64,000 nt of DNA from positions 3,016,113 to 3,080,112 of the forward strand of contig NZ_CP013141.1 in the NCBI RefSeq assembly GCF_001442535.1. The letters run 5' to 3'. Source of the DNA: Lysobacter antibioticus. Lineage in GTDB: Bacteria > Pseudomonadota > Gammaproteobacteria > Xanthomonadales > Xanthomonadaceae. Shown one piece after another: positions 19,619 to 28,451 of this stretch. The notes below the pieces were generated by a model. It was not told where the DNA came from. It did no database searches and saw only the letters and a list, made by a program, of their open reading frames with translations. Within the stretch, counting starts at the first letter, position 1. Each line of letters opens with the position of its first letter. The position numbers were made by a program, and so were the translations under genes.

Positions 19619-20215
19619 TCAGCGGCCCGGCGCGTCGTCGGCGACGAAACCGTGGGCGAGCAGATCCTCGGGGCTGTTGAGATTGCCGAAGCGTAGGCCA
19701 TCGAGGCGCAGCGCCGCCATGCCGAGTGCGGCCTGCAGCTCGCGCACCGCCAACCGTCGCTGCGCCAAGGCCTGGGCCAAGGCCGTACGCAGGGCCGTCA
19801 CCGGCCACAGCGCGAACAGGGGCTGCACGCCGTCGTCGTCGACCGCATAGGCGCCCTGCCCGTCCTGCGCTTCGATCAGCGCCGACAACAATGGCCGGTC
19901 GAGCGCGACCGCATCGACCGGCAGGGTGAATAACCACGGTGTGGTGCAGGCCTCGGCCAGGGCTGCGAGGCCACCGAGCGGCCCGAGGTCGGGCGTCGTA
20001 TCGCTCAGCGCCTGCAAACCATGCTGCCGATAGCGCGCGAGGTCGCGATTGGCGCTGACCCACACCTGTGCGACCTGCTCTCGATACGCACGCGCCAGGC
20101 GCAGTACCTGCGCCTCGCCGTCGCGACGCAGCCAAGCCTTGTCGAGGCCGCCCAGGCGCGAGGCGCGGCCGCCGGCGAGGATGCCCAGGCTGAGGTCGGC
20201 GCGTGTGCACTGCAT
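19619..20215 (-). CDS. mobA: Molybdenum cofactor guanylyltransferase
   Basis: MobA transfers GMP from GTP to molybdenum cofactor, giving the MGD form used by DMSO-reductase-family enzymes. The 198-residue protein has the nucleotidyltransferase signature GILAGGRASRLGGLDKAWL (residues 11-29), the DLGPLGGLAAL region, and an acidic metal-binding motif at LPVDAVALDRPLL. NLNSPEDL near the C-terminus is also typical. It is the first gene of the mobA-moeA-moeB run. The ATG at 20215 is 50 bp downstream of the der stop, so the two may belong to one transcript. Confidence 0.93.
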   Translation of the reverse strand: MQCTRADLSLGILAGGRASRLGGLDKAWLRRDGEAQVLRLARAYREQVAQVWVSANRDLARYRQHGLQALSDTTPDLGPLGGLAALAEACTTPWLFTLPVDAVALDRPLLSALIEAQDGQGAYAVDDDGVQPLFALWPVTALRTALAQALAQRRLAVRELQAALGMAALRLDGLRFGNLNSPEDLLAHGFVADDAPGR

Positions 20216-20265
20216 GGCCTCTCCTCGCGTGTCCCGGGCGCTGTAGTCGGCCGCGCCCGCCGGAT

Positions 20266-21666
20266 TTACTTGCCGCGCTTGACGTGGCGGATCAGACGCT
20301 TCTTCTTCGCCACCTGGCGTTCGGTCAACACGTTCTTCTTGCCTTCGTAAGGATTGCTGCTGTCCTTGAAGACGAAGCGGATCGGCGTGCCGACCAGCTT
20401 GAAGCGCTTGCGGAAGAAGTTTTCCAGGTAGCGCTTATAGGTATCGCCGAGCGTGCGCAGGCGCGTGCCGTGGACGACGAAGGTCGGCGGATTGAGGCCG
20501 GCCGGATGGGCGAAGCGCAGCTTGGCCACGTGCCCGCGCACCACCGGCGGCGGGTTGGTTTCGTAGGCCACTTCCATGGCCTTGGTGACTTCGCTGGTGC
20601 CGATCTCGGTGGTCGCCGAGGCATGGGCGCGATGGATCGCGCCGAACAGCTCGCGCAGTCCCGAGCCGTGCTTGGCGCTGATCCGCACCTTCTCGGCCCA
20701 TTCCACGAACGCCAGCTTGCGCATCAGCAGGTTTTCGGTCTGCTGGCGCTGATACTCGGTTTGGCCGTCCCACTTGTTGACCGCAACCACGAGGGCGCGA
20801 CCGGAGTCGAGCGCATAGCCGAGCACGCTGGCGTCCTGGTCGGTCACGCCTTCGCCGGCGTCGAGCATGACCACCGCGACCTGGCAGTTCTCGATCGCCT
20901 GCAGGGTCTTGATGATCGAAAACTTCTCGACCGCTTCCTCGACCTTGGACTTGCGGCGCACGCCGGCGGTGTCGACCAGGCGATACAGACGGCCGTCGCG
21001 CTCCATGTCGACCGCGACCGAGTCGCGCGTGGTGCCCGGCACTTCCGAGGCGATCATGCGTTCTTCGCCGAGCAGGCGATTGACCAGGGTCGACTTGCCG
21101 ACGTTCGGGCGGCCGATGAAGGCCACGCGCACGCGCGAGGGGTCGTTGTCGAGTTCGCTGGTGGTGCCCTCTTCCGGCAGGCGCGCGAACACTTCGGCGA
21201 GCAGTTCGTCGATGCCCTGGCGATGAGCGGACGACACCGCGACCGCGTCGCGGATGCCGTAGCGGGCGAAGTCGTTGACCGCGGCGCGCGCGTCGAGGCC
21301 GTCGGTCTTGTTGACCACGAGCAAGGTCGGGCGCGCGGTCTTGCGCAGCCAGGCCAGGATCTCGTCGTCGAGCGCGGAGGCGCCTTCGCGGCCATCGACC
21401 AGGAACAGCACCAGATCGGCTTCCTCGGCGGCGGCGCGCGCCTGGCGCGCGGTCGCGCCGGCCAGGCCCTCGTCTTCGCCGGCGATGCCGCCGGTGTCCA
21501 CGACCGCGAACGGGCGCTGGCCCTCGGGCCGGCACACACCGTAGTGACGATCGCGGGTGACGCCGGGTTCGTCGTGGACGAGCGCGTCGCGGCTGCGCGT
21601 GAGCGCATTGAAGAGCGTGGATTTTCCGACGTTGGGACGGCCAACGAGGGCGACTAAGGGAAGCAT
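20266..21666 (-). CDS. der: GTPase Der (EngA), ribosome assembly
   Basis: This double-Era-like GTPase is needed for 50S subunit assembly. The 466-residue protein carries two G domains. The first starts [20 protein letters not shown] and has DTGG and NKTD motifs; the second has [30 protein letters not shown] and NKWD. A C-terminal KH-like domain follows (about 355-440) with a basic tail ([20 protein letters not shown]). The start at 21666 puts the first P-loop at the N-terminus as in orthologues; the frame continues to 21885 without similarity. It is the end of the usual yfgM-bamB-der order. Confidence 0.97.
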   Translation of the reverse strand: MLPLVALVGRPNVGKSTLFNALTRSRDALVHDEPGVTRDRHYGVCRPEGQRPFAVVDTGGIAGEDEGLAGATARQARAAAEEADLVLFLVDGREGASALDDEILAWLRKTARPTLLVVNKTDGLDARAAVNDFARYGIRDAVAVSSAHRQGIDELLAEVFARLPEEGTTSELDNDPSRVRVAFIGRPNVGKSTLVNRLLGEERMIASEVPGTTRDSVAVDMERDGRLYRLVDTAGVRRKSKVEEAVEKFSIIKTLQAIENCQVAVVMLDAGEGVTDQDASVLGYALDSGRALVVAVNKWDGQTEYQRQQTENLLMRKLAFVEWAEKVRISAKHGSGLRELFGAIHRAHASATTEIGTSEVTKAMEVAYETNPPPVVRGHVAKLRFAHPAGLNPPTFVVHGTRLRTLGDTYKRYLENFFRKRFKLVGTPIRFVFKDSSNPYEGKKNVLTERQVAKKKRLIRHVKRGK

Positions 21667-21982
21667 GTGTTTGAAGCCGGGAATGGAGAATGGGGATTCG
21701 GGATCGCAGGCGCGCGGCTGTGGGACAGCGGCGCCGGCCTGGAAACCCATCGGCGCGAGGCTGCCGAAACAGGCGCCATAGTGCCAGAGCGGGCGCGAAG
21801 ACGCTTTCGCACGGCCGCCGGCCGCTACCGCGAGGACTCCGGAAGCAGGCATCCGAGGCCTGGGTTCGGCACCGATCAGGGGCACCGATCAAACGAACGG
21901 CCCGGCACGGCTTGCGCCGCCCGGGCCGCGAGTACTGCTGGAAACGAGGGTCAGGGCTGGCCCGGACTCTCGTATCCCGGAC
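21667..21982. other. Intergenic region between bamB and der
   Basis: 316 bp. It contains a plus-strand run of the GAATGG/GGATTCGGGATCG type (about 21680-21706), related to the GATTCCC repeats at 30834-30944. A strong hairpin with arms CGGCCCGG (21898-21905) and CCGGGCCG (21921-21928) lies 55-85 bp after the bamB stop. The hairpin could slow or end transcription but lacks a U-tract. The der promoter, if separate, is in this interval. No gene is seen. Confidence 0.5.
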
Positions 21983-23218
21983 TCACTGCAACTTGAACGC
22001 CGTCAGCTCACCTTCGACGTTCTGCACGATCAGCACGCCGTCGGCGACCACCGGAGCGGCACGCAGCAGCTTGCCGCCGACGCGCGCACGCGCGGCGAAC
22101 TCGCCGTTGTCGAGCTTGAGCCAGTGCACGTAGCCGTCGAAATCGCCGACCACGGCGTAATCGCCCTGCACCGCCGCGCCGGTCAGGCTGCGACGCGCCA
22201 AGCCGGGCTGCTGCCACAACGCGCTGCCGCCGGACTTGTCGAGGCCGAACACCAGGCCGGCCGGGTCGCTGACGACCAGACGGTCGCTGGCGACGCCGAG
22301 ACGGCCCACGCTGCCGTGTTCGCTGACCCACATCGGCCGGCCGCTCGGGGCGTCGATTGCGATGGTCTGCTTCTTGAAGCTGCTGGCGTACAGGGTGGTG
22401 CCTTCCAGGACCGGCGTGCCGTCGACGTCGGCCATGCGGTCGAGTTCGCTGCGGCCTTCCGGCTGCGCGACCGGCAGGTCCCAGGTCGGGCGGCCGTCGG
22501 TCGCCGACAAGGCGCTGACGGTGCCGTCGTCGTTGCCGACGAAGACGAAGCCCGGGCCGAGGGTCGGCGAACCGTTGCCGCGCACCGTCAGCATCGGCAC
22601 TTCATGCACCCAGAACCAGCGACGCTCGCCGCTGGCGGCGTCGAAGGCGGTGACGCGGCCGTCGTTGGAGCGCACGAACACCATGCCCAGGCCGATGGTC
22701 GGCGCGGCGATGACTTCGTTGGAAACCTTGGCGGTCCACTTCTGCACGCCGGTGGCCGCGTCGAGCGCGATCACTTCGCCATCGAGCCCGCCGACCACGA
22801 CCAGGCCATCGCCCGCGCCCGGACCGCCGGACAGACGGATGTCCTTGTCCTTCTTGTCCTTGTCGGTGCGCATGGGCTGGAAGTGCCAGACCTGCTTGCC
22901 GGTCTGCAGATCGTAGGCGTGCACGCCGCCCTTGACTGCGGCGGCATAGACGCGGCCGTCGGCCACGGCTGGACCCTGGCGAATGCCGATGCGCTCCTCG
23001 CCCTTGCCGGCGTTGACCGACCAGATCTTGTCGACCTTGACGCTCGGGGTGATGTCGGTGAGCTCGGTCGGCTCGTTGGGCTTGCCGTCGTCCTTCTTGC
23101 CGCCGCCGAACCAACCCTTGATGGTCGTGCAACCGCTGAGCGCGAACGCGCACAGCACGATCGCGGCGGTGTTGCGGACGGCGGGGCGGCCGGAGAACCT
23201 GTTTTCAGCGGACTTCAT
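21983..23218 (-). CDS. bamB: Outer membrane protein assembly factor BamB
   Basis: BamB is the beta-propeller lipoprotein of the BAM complex, which inserts beta-barrel proteins in the outer membrane. The 411-residue protein has a signal peptide with lipobox (FALSGC, Cys near residue 31). It is followed by a charged linker and an eight-bladed PQQ-type propeller of WD/Trp-rich blades such as AYDLQTGKQVWHFQPM, ALDAATGVQKWTAKV and AIDAPSGRPMWVSEHG. The start ATG overlaps the yfgM stop by one base (TGATG), indicating coupled translation. Length fits the family (about 390-410). Confidence 0.96.
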   Translation of the reverse strand: MKSAENRFSGRPAVRNTAAIVLCAFALSGCTTIKGWFGGGKKDDGKPNEPTELTDITPSVKVDKIWSVNAGKGEERIGIRQGPAVADGRVYAAAVKGGVHAYDLQTGKQVWHFQPMRTDKDKKDKDIRLSGGPGAGDGLVVVGGLDGEVIALDAATGVQKWTAKVSNEVIAAPTIGLGMVFVRSNDGRVTAFDAASGERRWFWVHEVPMLTVRGNGSPTLGPGFVFVGNDDGTVSALSATDGRPTWDLPVAQPEGRSELDRMADVDGTPVLEGTTLYASSFKKQTIAIDAPSGRPMWVSEHGSVGRLGVASDRLVVSDPAGLVFGLDKSGGSALWQQPGLARRSLTGAAVQGDYAVVGDFDGYVHWLKLDNGEFAARARVGGKLLRAAPVVADGVLIVQNVEGELTAFKLQ

Positions 23219-23847
23219 CAAGACTTGGCCTCGGGCTTGGCCGGCGTGCCGCCGGCTTCGGTGAGCTTGAGTTCGAGCAGGCGGCGACGCGGCGAGGCCT
23301 CGTCGAGCTTGGCGAGCGCGGTGCCGTAATCGGCCCGGGCGAGTTCGGGCTTGCCGAGCGCGAACTGGGCGTCGCCGCGCACTTCGATCGCCATCGGCGA
23401 GGTCGACTTGTCGAGCAACTTGATTGCCTCGGCCGGCTGCTTGGCATCGATCAGCAAGCGCGCCAGGCGCTGCTTGACGATCTCGGCGATGGCGGCGTCC
23501 TCGGTCTTGATCCCGCGCAGGGTGGCGATCGCGGCATCGCGCTGGTCGGCATCGACCTGCGACTTGGCCAGGTCGAGCGAGGCCAGGGTCTGGTACATGC
23601 CCGGGGGCAGCGCCTTGACCTTGGCCGCGGCGGCCTTGTCCTTCGCTTGCACCGCATCGACCGCGGCCTGGAACTCGGTGGCGGCCTTGCCGTGGGTTTC
23701 GAGCTGGTGGTTGCCCCACCACTTCCAGCCGCCGATCGCAGCCAGACCGAGGGCGATGCCGCCGATCAGGCCGGCACCGTTGGCGCGCAACCAGGCCAGT
23801 ACCCGTTCGCTTTGTTCGTGTTCGTCGAGCAGATCGTCTATCGCCAT
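23218..23847 (-). CDS. yfgM: YfgM-like ancillary SecYEG/periplasmic chaperone protein (TPR)
   Basis: The 209-residue inner-membrane protein has a short cytoplasmic N-terminus (MAIDDLLDEHEQSERVLAWL), one transmembrane helix (about residues 25-44), and a periplasmic TPR-like domain. This is the YfgM family, which in E. coli associates with SecYEG and the chaperone PpiD. The repeats are visible as alternating Ala-rich helices (AAIATLRGIKTEDAAIAEIV and QPAEAIKLLDK). The stop overlaps the bamB start. The ATG at 23847 is 111 bp below the rodZ stop. Confidence 0.9.
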   Translation of the reverse strand: MAIDDLLDEHEQSERVLAWLRANGAGLIGGIALGLAAIGGWKWWGNHQLETHGKAATEFQAAVDAVQAKDKAAAAKVKALPPGMYQTLASLDLAKSQVDADQRDAAIATLRGIKTEDAAIAEIVKQRLARLLIDAKQPAEAIKLLDKSTSPMAIEVRGDAQFALGKPELARADYGTALAKLDEASPRRRLLELKLTEAGGTPAKPEAKS

Positions 23848-23958
23848 GAGTACGCCGTAGGCCGCCGTGCTAGGTCCTCGCCCGCGAGGGCGAAGCCGAA
23901 GTCAATGAGGACCGGCCCGCAACGCGGGCCGGTGATGGTCGCGAACCCGCAGCGCGGA

Positions 23959-24792
23959 TCAATTAGACGCTGGCGCGAGGGAACCGTCAGAGGATAGCGT
24001 AAAGCGGGCCACGCTTCCGCGGCTGAACGGCGCCAGATCGACCGACTCGCCGGTCTTGCGGACTTCCACGCCGGAGGCGTTGCCGAGCTTGACGTAGCCG
24101 ACCTCGCCGAGGGTGTAGCTGCGCACCTGGCCGGCCTGGACGGTGCCCTCGTCGAGCACCTGGCCGCCGGTTCCGCGCACTTGCATCCAGCTTTCGCCGG
24201 TGAAATTCAGGGTCAGGGTCTTGCTGGCCTGGATCTGCGACAGCGCCGGCGCCATCGAGGCGACCAGGGGCGTGCGCTGCGGCGGCGTGGCCGCGGCCTT
24301 GGACGATTGCGTGGTCTGCGCCGCGCCGTGCTCGGCACCGACCGGGTTCGCGGGCATTTCCAGCGATTGCACGTTGCCGCTGTTGCTCAGGTGCGGCCGC
24401 GTCGCCAGGATCACCGGCACCGTGATCGCCGCGGTCATCACGATGTAGATGGCGCGGCGGGTGGTCTGTTCGTACACGCGGCGGTAGCGCGGCGTGTGGG
24501 TATGGCTGATCAGTTCCGACGGTGCGGTCGAAGCGAGCGGTGTGCCGCTGAGCTGGTCTTCCAGATCGATGCCGACCAGACGCGCGTAGCTGCGCAATTG
24601 GCCGCGCACGAAGACCGGCGCACCGGTGCTCGCGGTATCGTCGTTTTCCAGCGACTGCACTACCCGCGACGGCATTTTCAGCCGTGCCGCGACGTCTTCG
24701 ATGGACAGCCCCGCTGCCTCGCGGGCCTGTTTCAGACGCGCGCCACAGCTTCCGCCGCCTTCAGGCGCGAATTCGTTCGACTGCATCTTCAC
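23959..24792 (-). CDS. rodZ: Cytoskeleton protein RodZ
   Basis: RodZ links MreB filaments to the cell-wall elongation machinery and keeps rods rod-shaped. The 277-residue protein has an N-terminal Xre-type helix-turn-helix (about residues 18-80; LKQAREAAGLSIEDVAARLK and VRGQLRSYARLVGID). A basic juxtamembrane stretch, one transmembrane helix (about 114-133), a linker, and a C-terminal periplasmic DUF4115 domain (TLTLNFTGESWMQVRGTGGQ) follow. Start is GTG at 24792, giving a GTGA overlap with the pilF stop; an ATG six bases later is an alternative. In related genomes ispG and hisS follow; here yfgM follows directly. Confidence 0.94.
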   Translation of the reverse strand: MKMQSNEFAPEGGGSCGARLKQAREAAGLSIEDVAARLKMPSRVVQSLENDDTASTGAPVFVRGQLRSYARLVGIDLEDQLSGTPLASTAPSELISHTHTPRYRRVYEQTTRRAIYIVMTAAITVPVILATRPHLSNSGNVQSLEMPANPVGAEHGAAQTTQSSKAAATPPQRTPLVASMAPALSQIQASKTLTLNFTGESWMQVRGTGGQVLDEGTVQAGQVRSYTLGEVGYVKLGNASGVEVRKTGESVDLAPFSRGSVARFTLSSDGSLAPASN

Positions 24793-25679
24793 CTACCGCC
24801 ATCCCCCGTTCCGGAGCCCTGCGCGTCAGGGAACTCCGCCCTCATTCGCTGAACGTATCTTGCGGCGGCAGCCGTGTCGCCGAGTTTTTGTTCGATCTGT
24901 GACGCAGTCATCAGCGCTTCAGCTGTGATTGGCTCAACGGCCAGCCGGCGTTCAGAAAAGGCCCTCGCCTCGAAGGCATTGCCCAAACGCAGCTGCCGCT
25001 TGGCCATCGCGCCCAGCGCCATGGCGTTGGTCGGCTCGAGCGAGATCGCCAGACGCAGGTCGCGATCGGCGCGCTCGCCCTGCCCCAGCGTGTCGGCGCA
25101 GGCGCCGCTGTTGGCCAGCACCACCGCCGGGGTCCCGTAGCGCGGATCCGCCAGGGCTTTGTCGAACCAGGTCAGGCCCTCGCTGGCGCGGTTGTTCGCG
25201 CACAGCCAGACGCCGTAGTTGTTGAGTGCGGCGCCGCGGTCGGGCGCCAGTTCGGCGGCCTTGCGGTAATGGGCGCCGGCCTGGGCGTTGTTGCCGTCCT
25301 GCTCGGCCATCACCGCCAGCAGGCTATAGGCCTCGGCCGATTTCGAATCGAACTGCAGGGCCTGCTTGATCTCGGAGCGGGCCTTGTCGCGGTCGCCGGC
25401 CATCAGATGGCTCTGCGCGGACTGGATGCGGCCCAGCGCGCTGGCTTCGCCGCCGCTGCGGCCGCCGCGCTTGTCGCCGATGTCGTACTCCACCGCCGTC
25501 TGCTTGAAGCCTTTGCGCTCCATGTTCGGACGGATGAAGCTGAGCCGGTTGCAGGCGCTCGCCGCGAGAACGACGACGGTCAACAGGACGATGGTGCGCA
25601 CGGCGCGGACGCGCGGCGCGGCGGGAAGGCGGTTCGATGCGGTGGAGCGCGGAACCTCAGGCAGCAGCATCGCCGACAT
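24789..25679 (-). CDS. pilF: Type IV pilus biogenesis lipoprotein PilF/PilW
   Basis: PilF (PilW) is an outer-membrane-linked TPR pilotin that localises and multimerises the PilQ secretin for type IV pili. The 296-residue protein has an unusually long basic N-region, then a hydrophobic stretch and lipobox (VVLAASAC, Cys43). Repeated TPR motifs follow from about residue 85 ([61 protein letters not shown]). The ATG at 25679 lies inside the 3' end of rlmN, a 23 bp overlap. The stop overlaps rodZ. A shorter lipoprotein starting further in is possible. Confidence 0.9.
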   Translation of the reverse strand: MSAMLLPEVPRSTASNRLPAAPRVRAVRTIVLLTVVVLAASACNRLSFIRPNMERKGFKQTAVEYDIGDKRGGRSGGEASALGRIQSAQSHLMAGDRDKARSEIKQALQFDSKSAEAYSLLAVMAEQDGNNAQAGAHYRKAAELAPDRGAALNNYGVWLCANNRASEGLTWFDKALADPRYGTPAVVLANSGACADTLGQGERADRDLRLAISLEPTNAMALGAMAKRQLRLGNAFEARAFSERRLAVEPITAEALMTASQIEQKLGDTAAAARYVQRMRAEFPDAQGSGTGDGGR

Positions 25680-26976
25680 CCTGGTCGAGGCCTTGGGCTT
25701 GCAGTTGTTTACGGAAGTCGGCCTGGCGCCGGGTGCGGTCCATGACCTGACCCTTGAGCTGGCCGCAGGCCGCGTCGATGTCGTCGCCGCGGGTGCGGCG
25801 CACCGGCGCGATCATGCCGGCATCGTTGAGCAGTTTCTGGAACGCGCGAATGGCGGTCTCGTCCGGTCGCTCGAAGCGGGTGCCCGGGAACGGGTTGAAC
25901 GGAATCAGGTTGACCTTGGCGGCGTCCTTCATCTGCACCGCGTTGTCGAACTGGCGCAGCAGACGGACCAGCTGGCGCGCGTGGGTCGGTTGATCGTTGA
26001 CGCCCTTCATCAGGGTGTACTCGAAGGTCACCGAGGTGCCGCGCTTGCGCAGCGCGTAGCGCACGCAGGCGTCCATCAACTGCTCGATCGGGTATTTCTT
26101 GTTGAGCGGCACCAGCTCGGTGCGCAGCTCGTCGTTCGGCGCGTGCAGCGACACCGCCAGCGAGACGTCGCTGACTTCGCCGAGCTTGTCGATCATCGGC
26201 ACCATGCCAGCGGTCGACAGGGTCACCCGCTTGTTGGCCAGGCCGTAGCCGAGGTCGTCGCGCATGATGCTCATGGCGCGCACGACGTTGTCGAAATTCA
26301 TCAGCGGCTCGCCCATGCCCATCATCACCACGTTGGTGAGCTTGCGCTGCTGGTGCGGGACGTTGCCGAGGTGACGCGCCGCCACCCAGACCTGGCCGAT
26401 GATCTCGGCGGTCGACAGGTTGCGGTTGAAGCCCTGGGTCGCGGTCGAGCAGAACTGGCAGTTCAGCGCGCAGCCGACCTGCGAGGACACGCACAGCGTG
26501 CCGCGGCCCTTGTCGGGGATGTACACCGCCTCGATGGCGTTCTTCGCGTCCATGCCGAGCAGCCACTTGTGGGTGCCGTCGGTGGAGGGCTTGTCGAAGA
26601 TGACCATCGGCGCGCGCACTTGCGCATGCGCCTCGAGCTTGCCGCGCAGGGCCTTGCCCAGGTCGGTCATGTCGTTGAAGTCGGTGACGTAGCGGTGATG
26701 GATCCACTTCATCACCTGGTGCGCGCGATAGCGCTTTTCGCCCAGCGTCTGCTCGAAGAAATCCTCGAGTTGCACGCGGTCGAAATCGAACAGGTTGGTC
26801 TTGCCGTTGTCGGGCACGACGGTGCCGGCCGAAGCCGGCGCCGCCGCGTTACCGACCAGCACGCTCGGGATCGCGCCCGGGGTGCCGGCGACATCCGCGC
26901 GCGCGGCCGCGGTTTCCGTCGCCTGCGCGGTGCCGGCAAGAGGAAGATCGTTGGCGTTGTCGCGGATGTCGTTCAC
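25657..26976 (-). CDS. rlmN: Dual-specificity RNA methyltransferase RlmN
   Basis: This radical-SAM enzyme methylates C2 of A2503 in 23S rRNA and A37 of some tRNAs. The 439-residue protein carries the iron-sulfur ligands in [20 protein letters not shown] (C169, C173, C176) and the SAM-binding [15 protein letters not shown] second essential Cys is in DIDAACGQL near residue 404. The first 58 residues are an Ala/Thr-rich extension with no family equivalent (usual length is about 380-400), starting at GTG. The stop overlaps pilF by 23 bp. ndk lies 21 bp upstream on the same strand. Confidence 0.95.
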   Translation of the reverse strand: MNDIRDNANDLPLAGTAQATETAAARADVAGTPGAIPSVLVGNAAAPASAGTVVPDNGKTNLFDFDRVQLEDFFEQTLGEKRYRAHQVMKWIHHRYVTDFNDMTDLGKALRGKLEAHAQVRAPMVIFDKPSTDGTHKWLLGMDAKNAIEAVYIPDKGRGTLCVSSQVGCALNCQFCSTATQGFNRNLSTAEIIGQVWVAARHLGNVPHQQRKLTNVVMMGMGEPLMNFDNVVRAMSIMRDDLGYGLANKRVTLSTAGMVPMIDKLGEVSDVSLAVSLHAPNDELRTELVPLNKKYPIEQLMDACVRYALRKRGTSVTFEYTLMKGVNDQPTHARQLVRLLRQFDNAVQMKDAAKVNLIPFNPFPGTRFERPDETAIRAFQKLLNDAGMIAPVRRTRGDDIDAACGQLKGQVMDRTRRQADFRKQLQAQGLDQDVGDAAA

Positions 26977-26997
26977 TGGCGTGCTCTAAGGTTTCGC

Positions 26998-27423
26998 TTA
27001 GCGCGCGTAGACGTCGGTGGCCGGGAAGAAGTACGCGATTTCGATCGCGGCATTCTCCAGGCTGTCCGAACCGTGCACGGCGTTGGCGTCGATGCTGTCG
27101 GCGAAGTCGGCGCGGATCGTGCCCGGCGCTGCGTCCTTCGGATTGGTGGCGCCCATCAGCTCGCGGTTCTTGAGCACGGCGTTGTCGCCCTGCAGCGCCT
27201 GGATCATCACCGGACCGCTGATCATGAACTCGACCAGGGCGGCGAAGAACGGACGCTCGCGGTGCACGGCGTAGAAACCTTCGGCTTCCTGCTTCGAGAG
27301 GTGCTTCATCTTGGCGGCGACGACCTTCAGGCCGGCCTTCTCGAAACGGGTGTAGATCTCGCCGACTACGTTCTTGGCAACGGCGTCGGGCTTGATGATG
27401 GACAGGGTGCGCTCCAGCGCCAT
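26998..27423 (-). CDS. ndk: Nucleoside diphosphate kinase
   Basis: Ndk equilibrates nucleoside di- and triphosphates by a ping-pong mechanism through a phosphohistidine. The 141-residue protein has the N-terminal [15 protein letters not shown], the nucleotide-binding [11 protein letters not shown] and [14 protein letters not shown], and the active-site His117 in NAVHGSDS. Length is exactly typical. It is the first gene of the ndk-rlmN-pilF-rodZ run and has a terminator-like hairpin in its leader (27475-27498). Confidence 0.98.
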   Translation of the reverse strand: MALERTLSIIKPDAVAKNVVGEIYTRFEKAGLKVVAAKMKHLSKQEAEGFYAVHRERPFFAALVEFMISGPVMIQALQGDNAVLKNRELMGATNPKDAAPGTIRADFADSIDANAVHGSDSLENAAIEIAYFFPATDVYAR

Positions 27424-27474
27424 GGAAAGTCTCCGGGTAGGCGGGCCGCTTACGGTCGGCCCGAGAATAACAGA

Positions 27475-27498
27475 AAACCCGCGACGGGACGCGGGTTT
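27475..27498 (-). terminator. Terminator-like hairpin in the ndk leader
   Basis: Read on the minus strand: AAACCCGCG, loop TCCCGT, CGCGGGTTT followed by TCTGTTATT. This is a 9 bp stem with a U-rich 3' side, 52 bp before the ndk ATG. No gene lies upstream on this strand before the divergent TetR gene. It may act as an attenuator, end a short leader RNA, or block readthrough. Confidence 0.55.
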
Positions 27499-27614
27499 AG
27501 CCGATATGGCTGCGGTAATTCTAACGGAATAATCACTTGGTTTACATCCTCCCGCAGGCCAGCGCGAGGGCTCAGACGGCTCCGAGATTGACGATTCCCG
27601 GGAGCCGGACTAGC

Positions 27615-27632
27615 ATCAAACAAGCGTTTGAT
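27615..27632. promoter_or_regulatory. PsrA-type operator upstream of the TetR/fad genes
   Basis: ATCAAAC-AAGC-GTTTGAT, a perfect palindrome with 7 bp arms, 41 bp before the TetR start codon. It contains CAAAC-N4-GTTTG, which fits the published PsrA box form (G/C)AAAC-N2-4-GTTT(G/C). The gene it precedes is a TetR regulator followed by fadB and fadA, the expected PsrA arrangement. Confidence 0.7.
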
Positions 27633-27673
27633 TCAGGCCGCCGCGGCGGTCGTCCAGGAGTAGCCCGCACCTC

Positions 27674-28294
27674 ATGAGCACGACCGCCCATTTTTCGACC
27701 AAGGACCGCATCCTCGGCGCCGCCGAAGAGCTGTTCGCCCAGTTCGGCTTCACCGGTACCTCGCTGCGCCAGGTCACCAGCCGCGCCGACGTCAACATCG
27801 CCGCGGTCAATTACCACTTCGGCAGCAAGGAAAACCTCGTCAACGAGGTGTTCCGCCGGCGCATGGACGAGATGACCGAGCAACGCATGGGCGCGCTCAA
27901 GACCGCGGTCGAACAGCACCCCGGCGAGCTCGAACCGATCCTGGCCGCCTTCGTCGAACCCGCCCTGGCCCTGGCCCAGGACCGCAACGGCGGCGGCGCC
28001 TTCGTGCGGGTGATCGCCCGCGCCTACGCCGAGAAGAACGACAGCCTGCGCAAATTCCTCTCCGACCACTACGGCCATGTCCTGCGCGAATTCGCCAAGG
28101 CCATCGCCGGCGCGGTGCCGAACCTCAGCAAAGAGGAGCTGTACTGGCGCCTGGACTTCCTGGCCGGTTCGCTGACCTATGCCATGGCCGATTTCGGCCT
28201 GATCAAGCGACCCGCCGGTGTCACCGAAGCGGCGCACCGTGAGCGTGCGGCCCGCGAACTGATCCGTTTCGCCGCCGCCGGCTTCAAGAGCTGA
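27674..28294 (+). CDS. TetR family regulator, PsrA-like, of fatty acid degradation
   Basis: The 206-residue repressor has an N-terminal helix-turn-helix (about residues 10-55): KDRILGAAEELFAQFGFTGT, then LRQVTSRADVNIAAVNYHFG and SKENLVNEVF. Its C-terminal domain (LAAFVEPALALAQDRNGGGA ... RLDFLAGSLTYAMADFG) resembles that of Pseudomonas PsrA, whose ligand is a long-chain fatty acid or acyl-CoA. An exact PsrA-type palindrome lies 41 bp upstream, indicating autorepression. fadB and fadA follow on the same strand, so the inferred role is derepression of beta-oxidation when acyl-CoA is present. Confidence 0.88.
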   Translation: MSTTAHFSTKDRILGAAEELFAQFGFTGTSLRQVTSRADVNIAAVNYHFGSKENLVNEVFRRRMDEMTEQRMGALKTAVEQHPGELEPILAAFVEPALALAQDRNGGGAFVRVIARAYAEKNDSLRKFLSDHYGHVLREFAKAIAGAVPNLSKEELYWRLDFLAGSLTYAMADFGLIKRPAGVTEAAHRERAARELIRFAAAGFKS

Positions 28295-28303
28295 GCGGCG
28301 CCG

Positions 28304-28331
28304 GATGCCGGTCCCGGCGGGGACCGGCATC
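28304..28331 (+). other. Strong hairpin between the TetR gene and fadB
   Basis: GATGCCGGTCCC-GGCG-GGGACCGGCATC: a perfect 12 bp GC-rich stem with a 4-base loop, 10 bp after the regulator stop and 120 bp before fadB. There is no U-tract, so it may be a processing or attenuation element that sets different levels of regulator and enzyme, rather than a simple terminator. Confidence 0.6.
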
Positions 28332-28451
28332 GCCGGACGGCCTCGCGCTGCCGGTCGTTCCCGGACTGCCTCCCGGACCTCTCTCCGGGCTCCCGCCCTC
28401 TCCCCTCGCCCACATCCAAGATTTCCGTTTTTCTTCAAGGAGTTGTAGACG

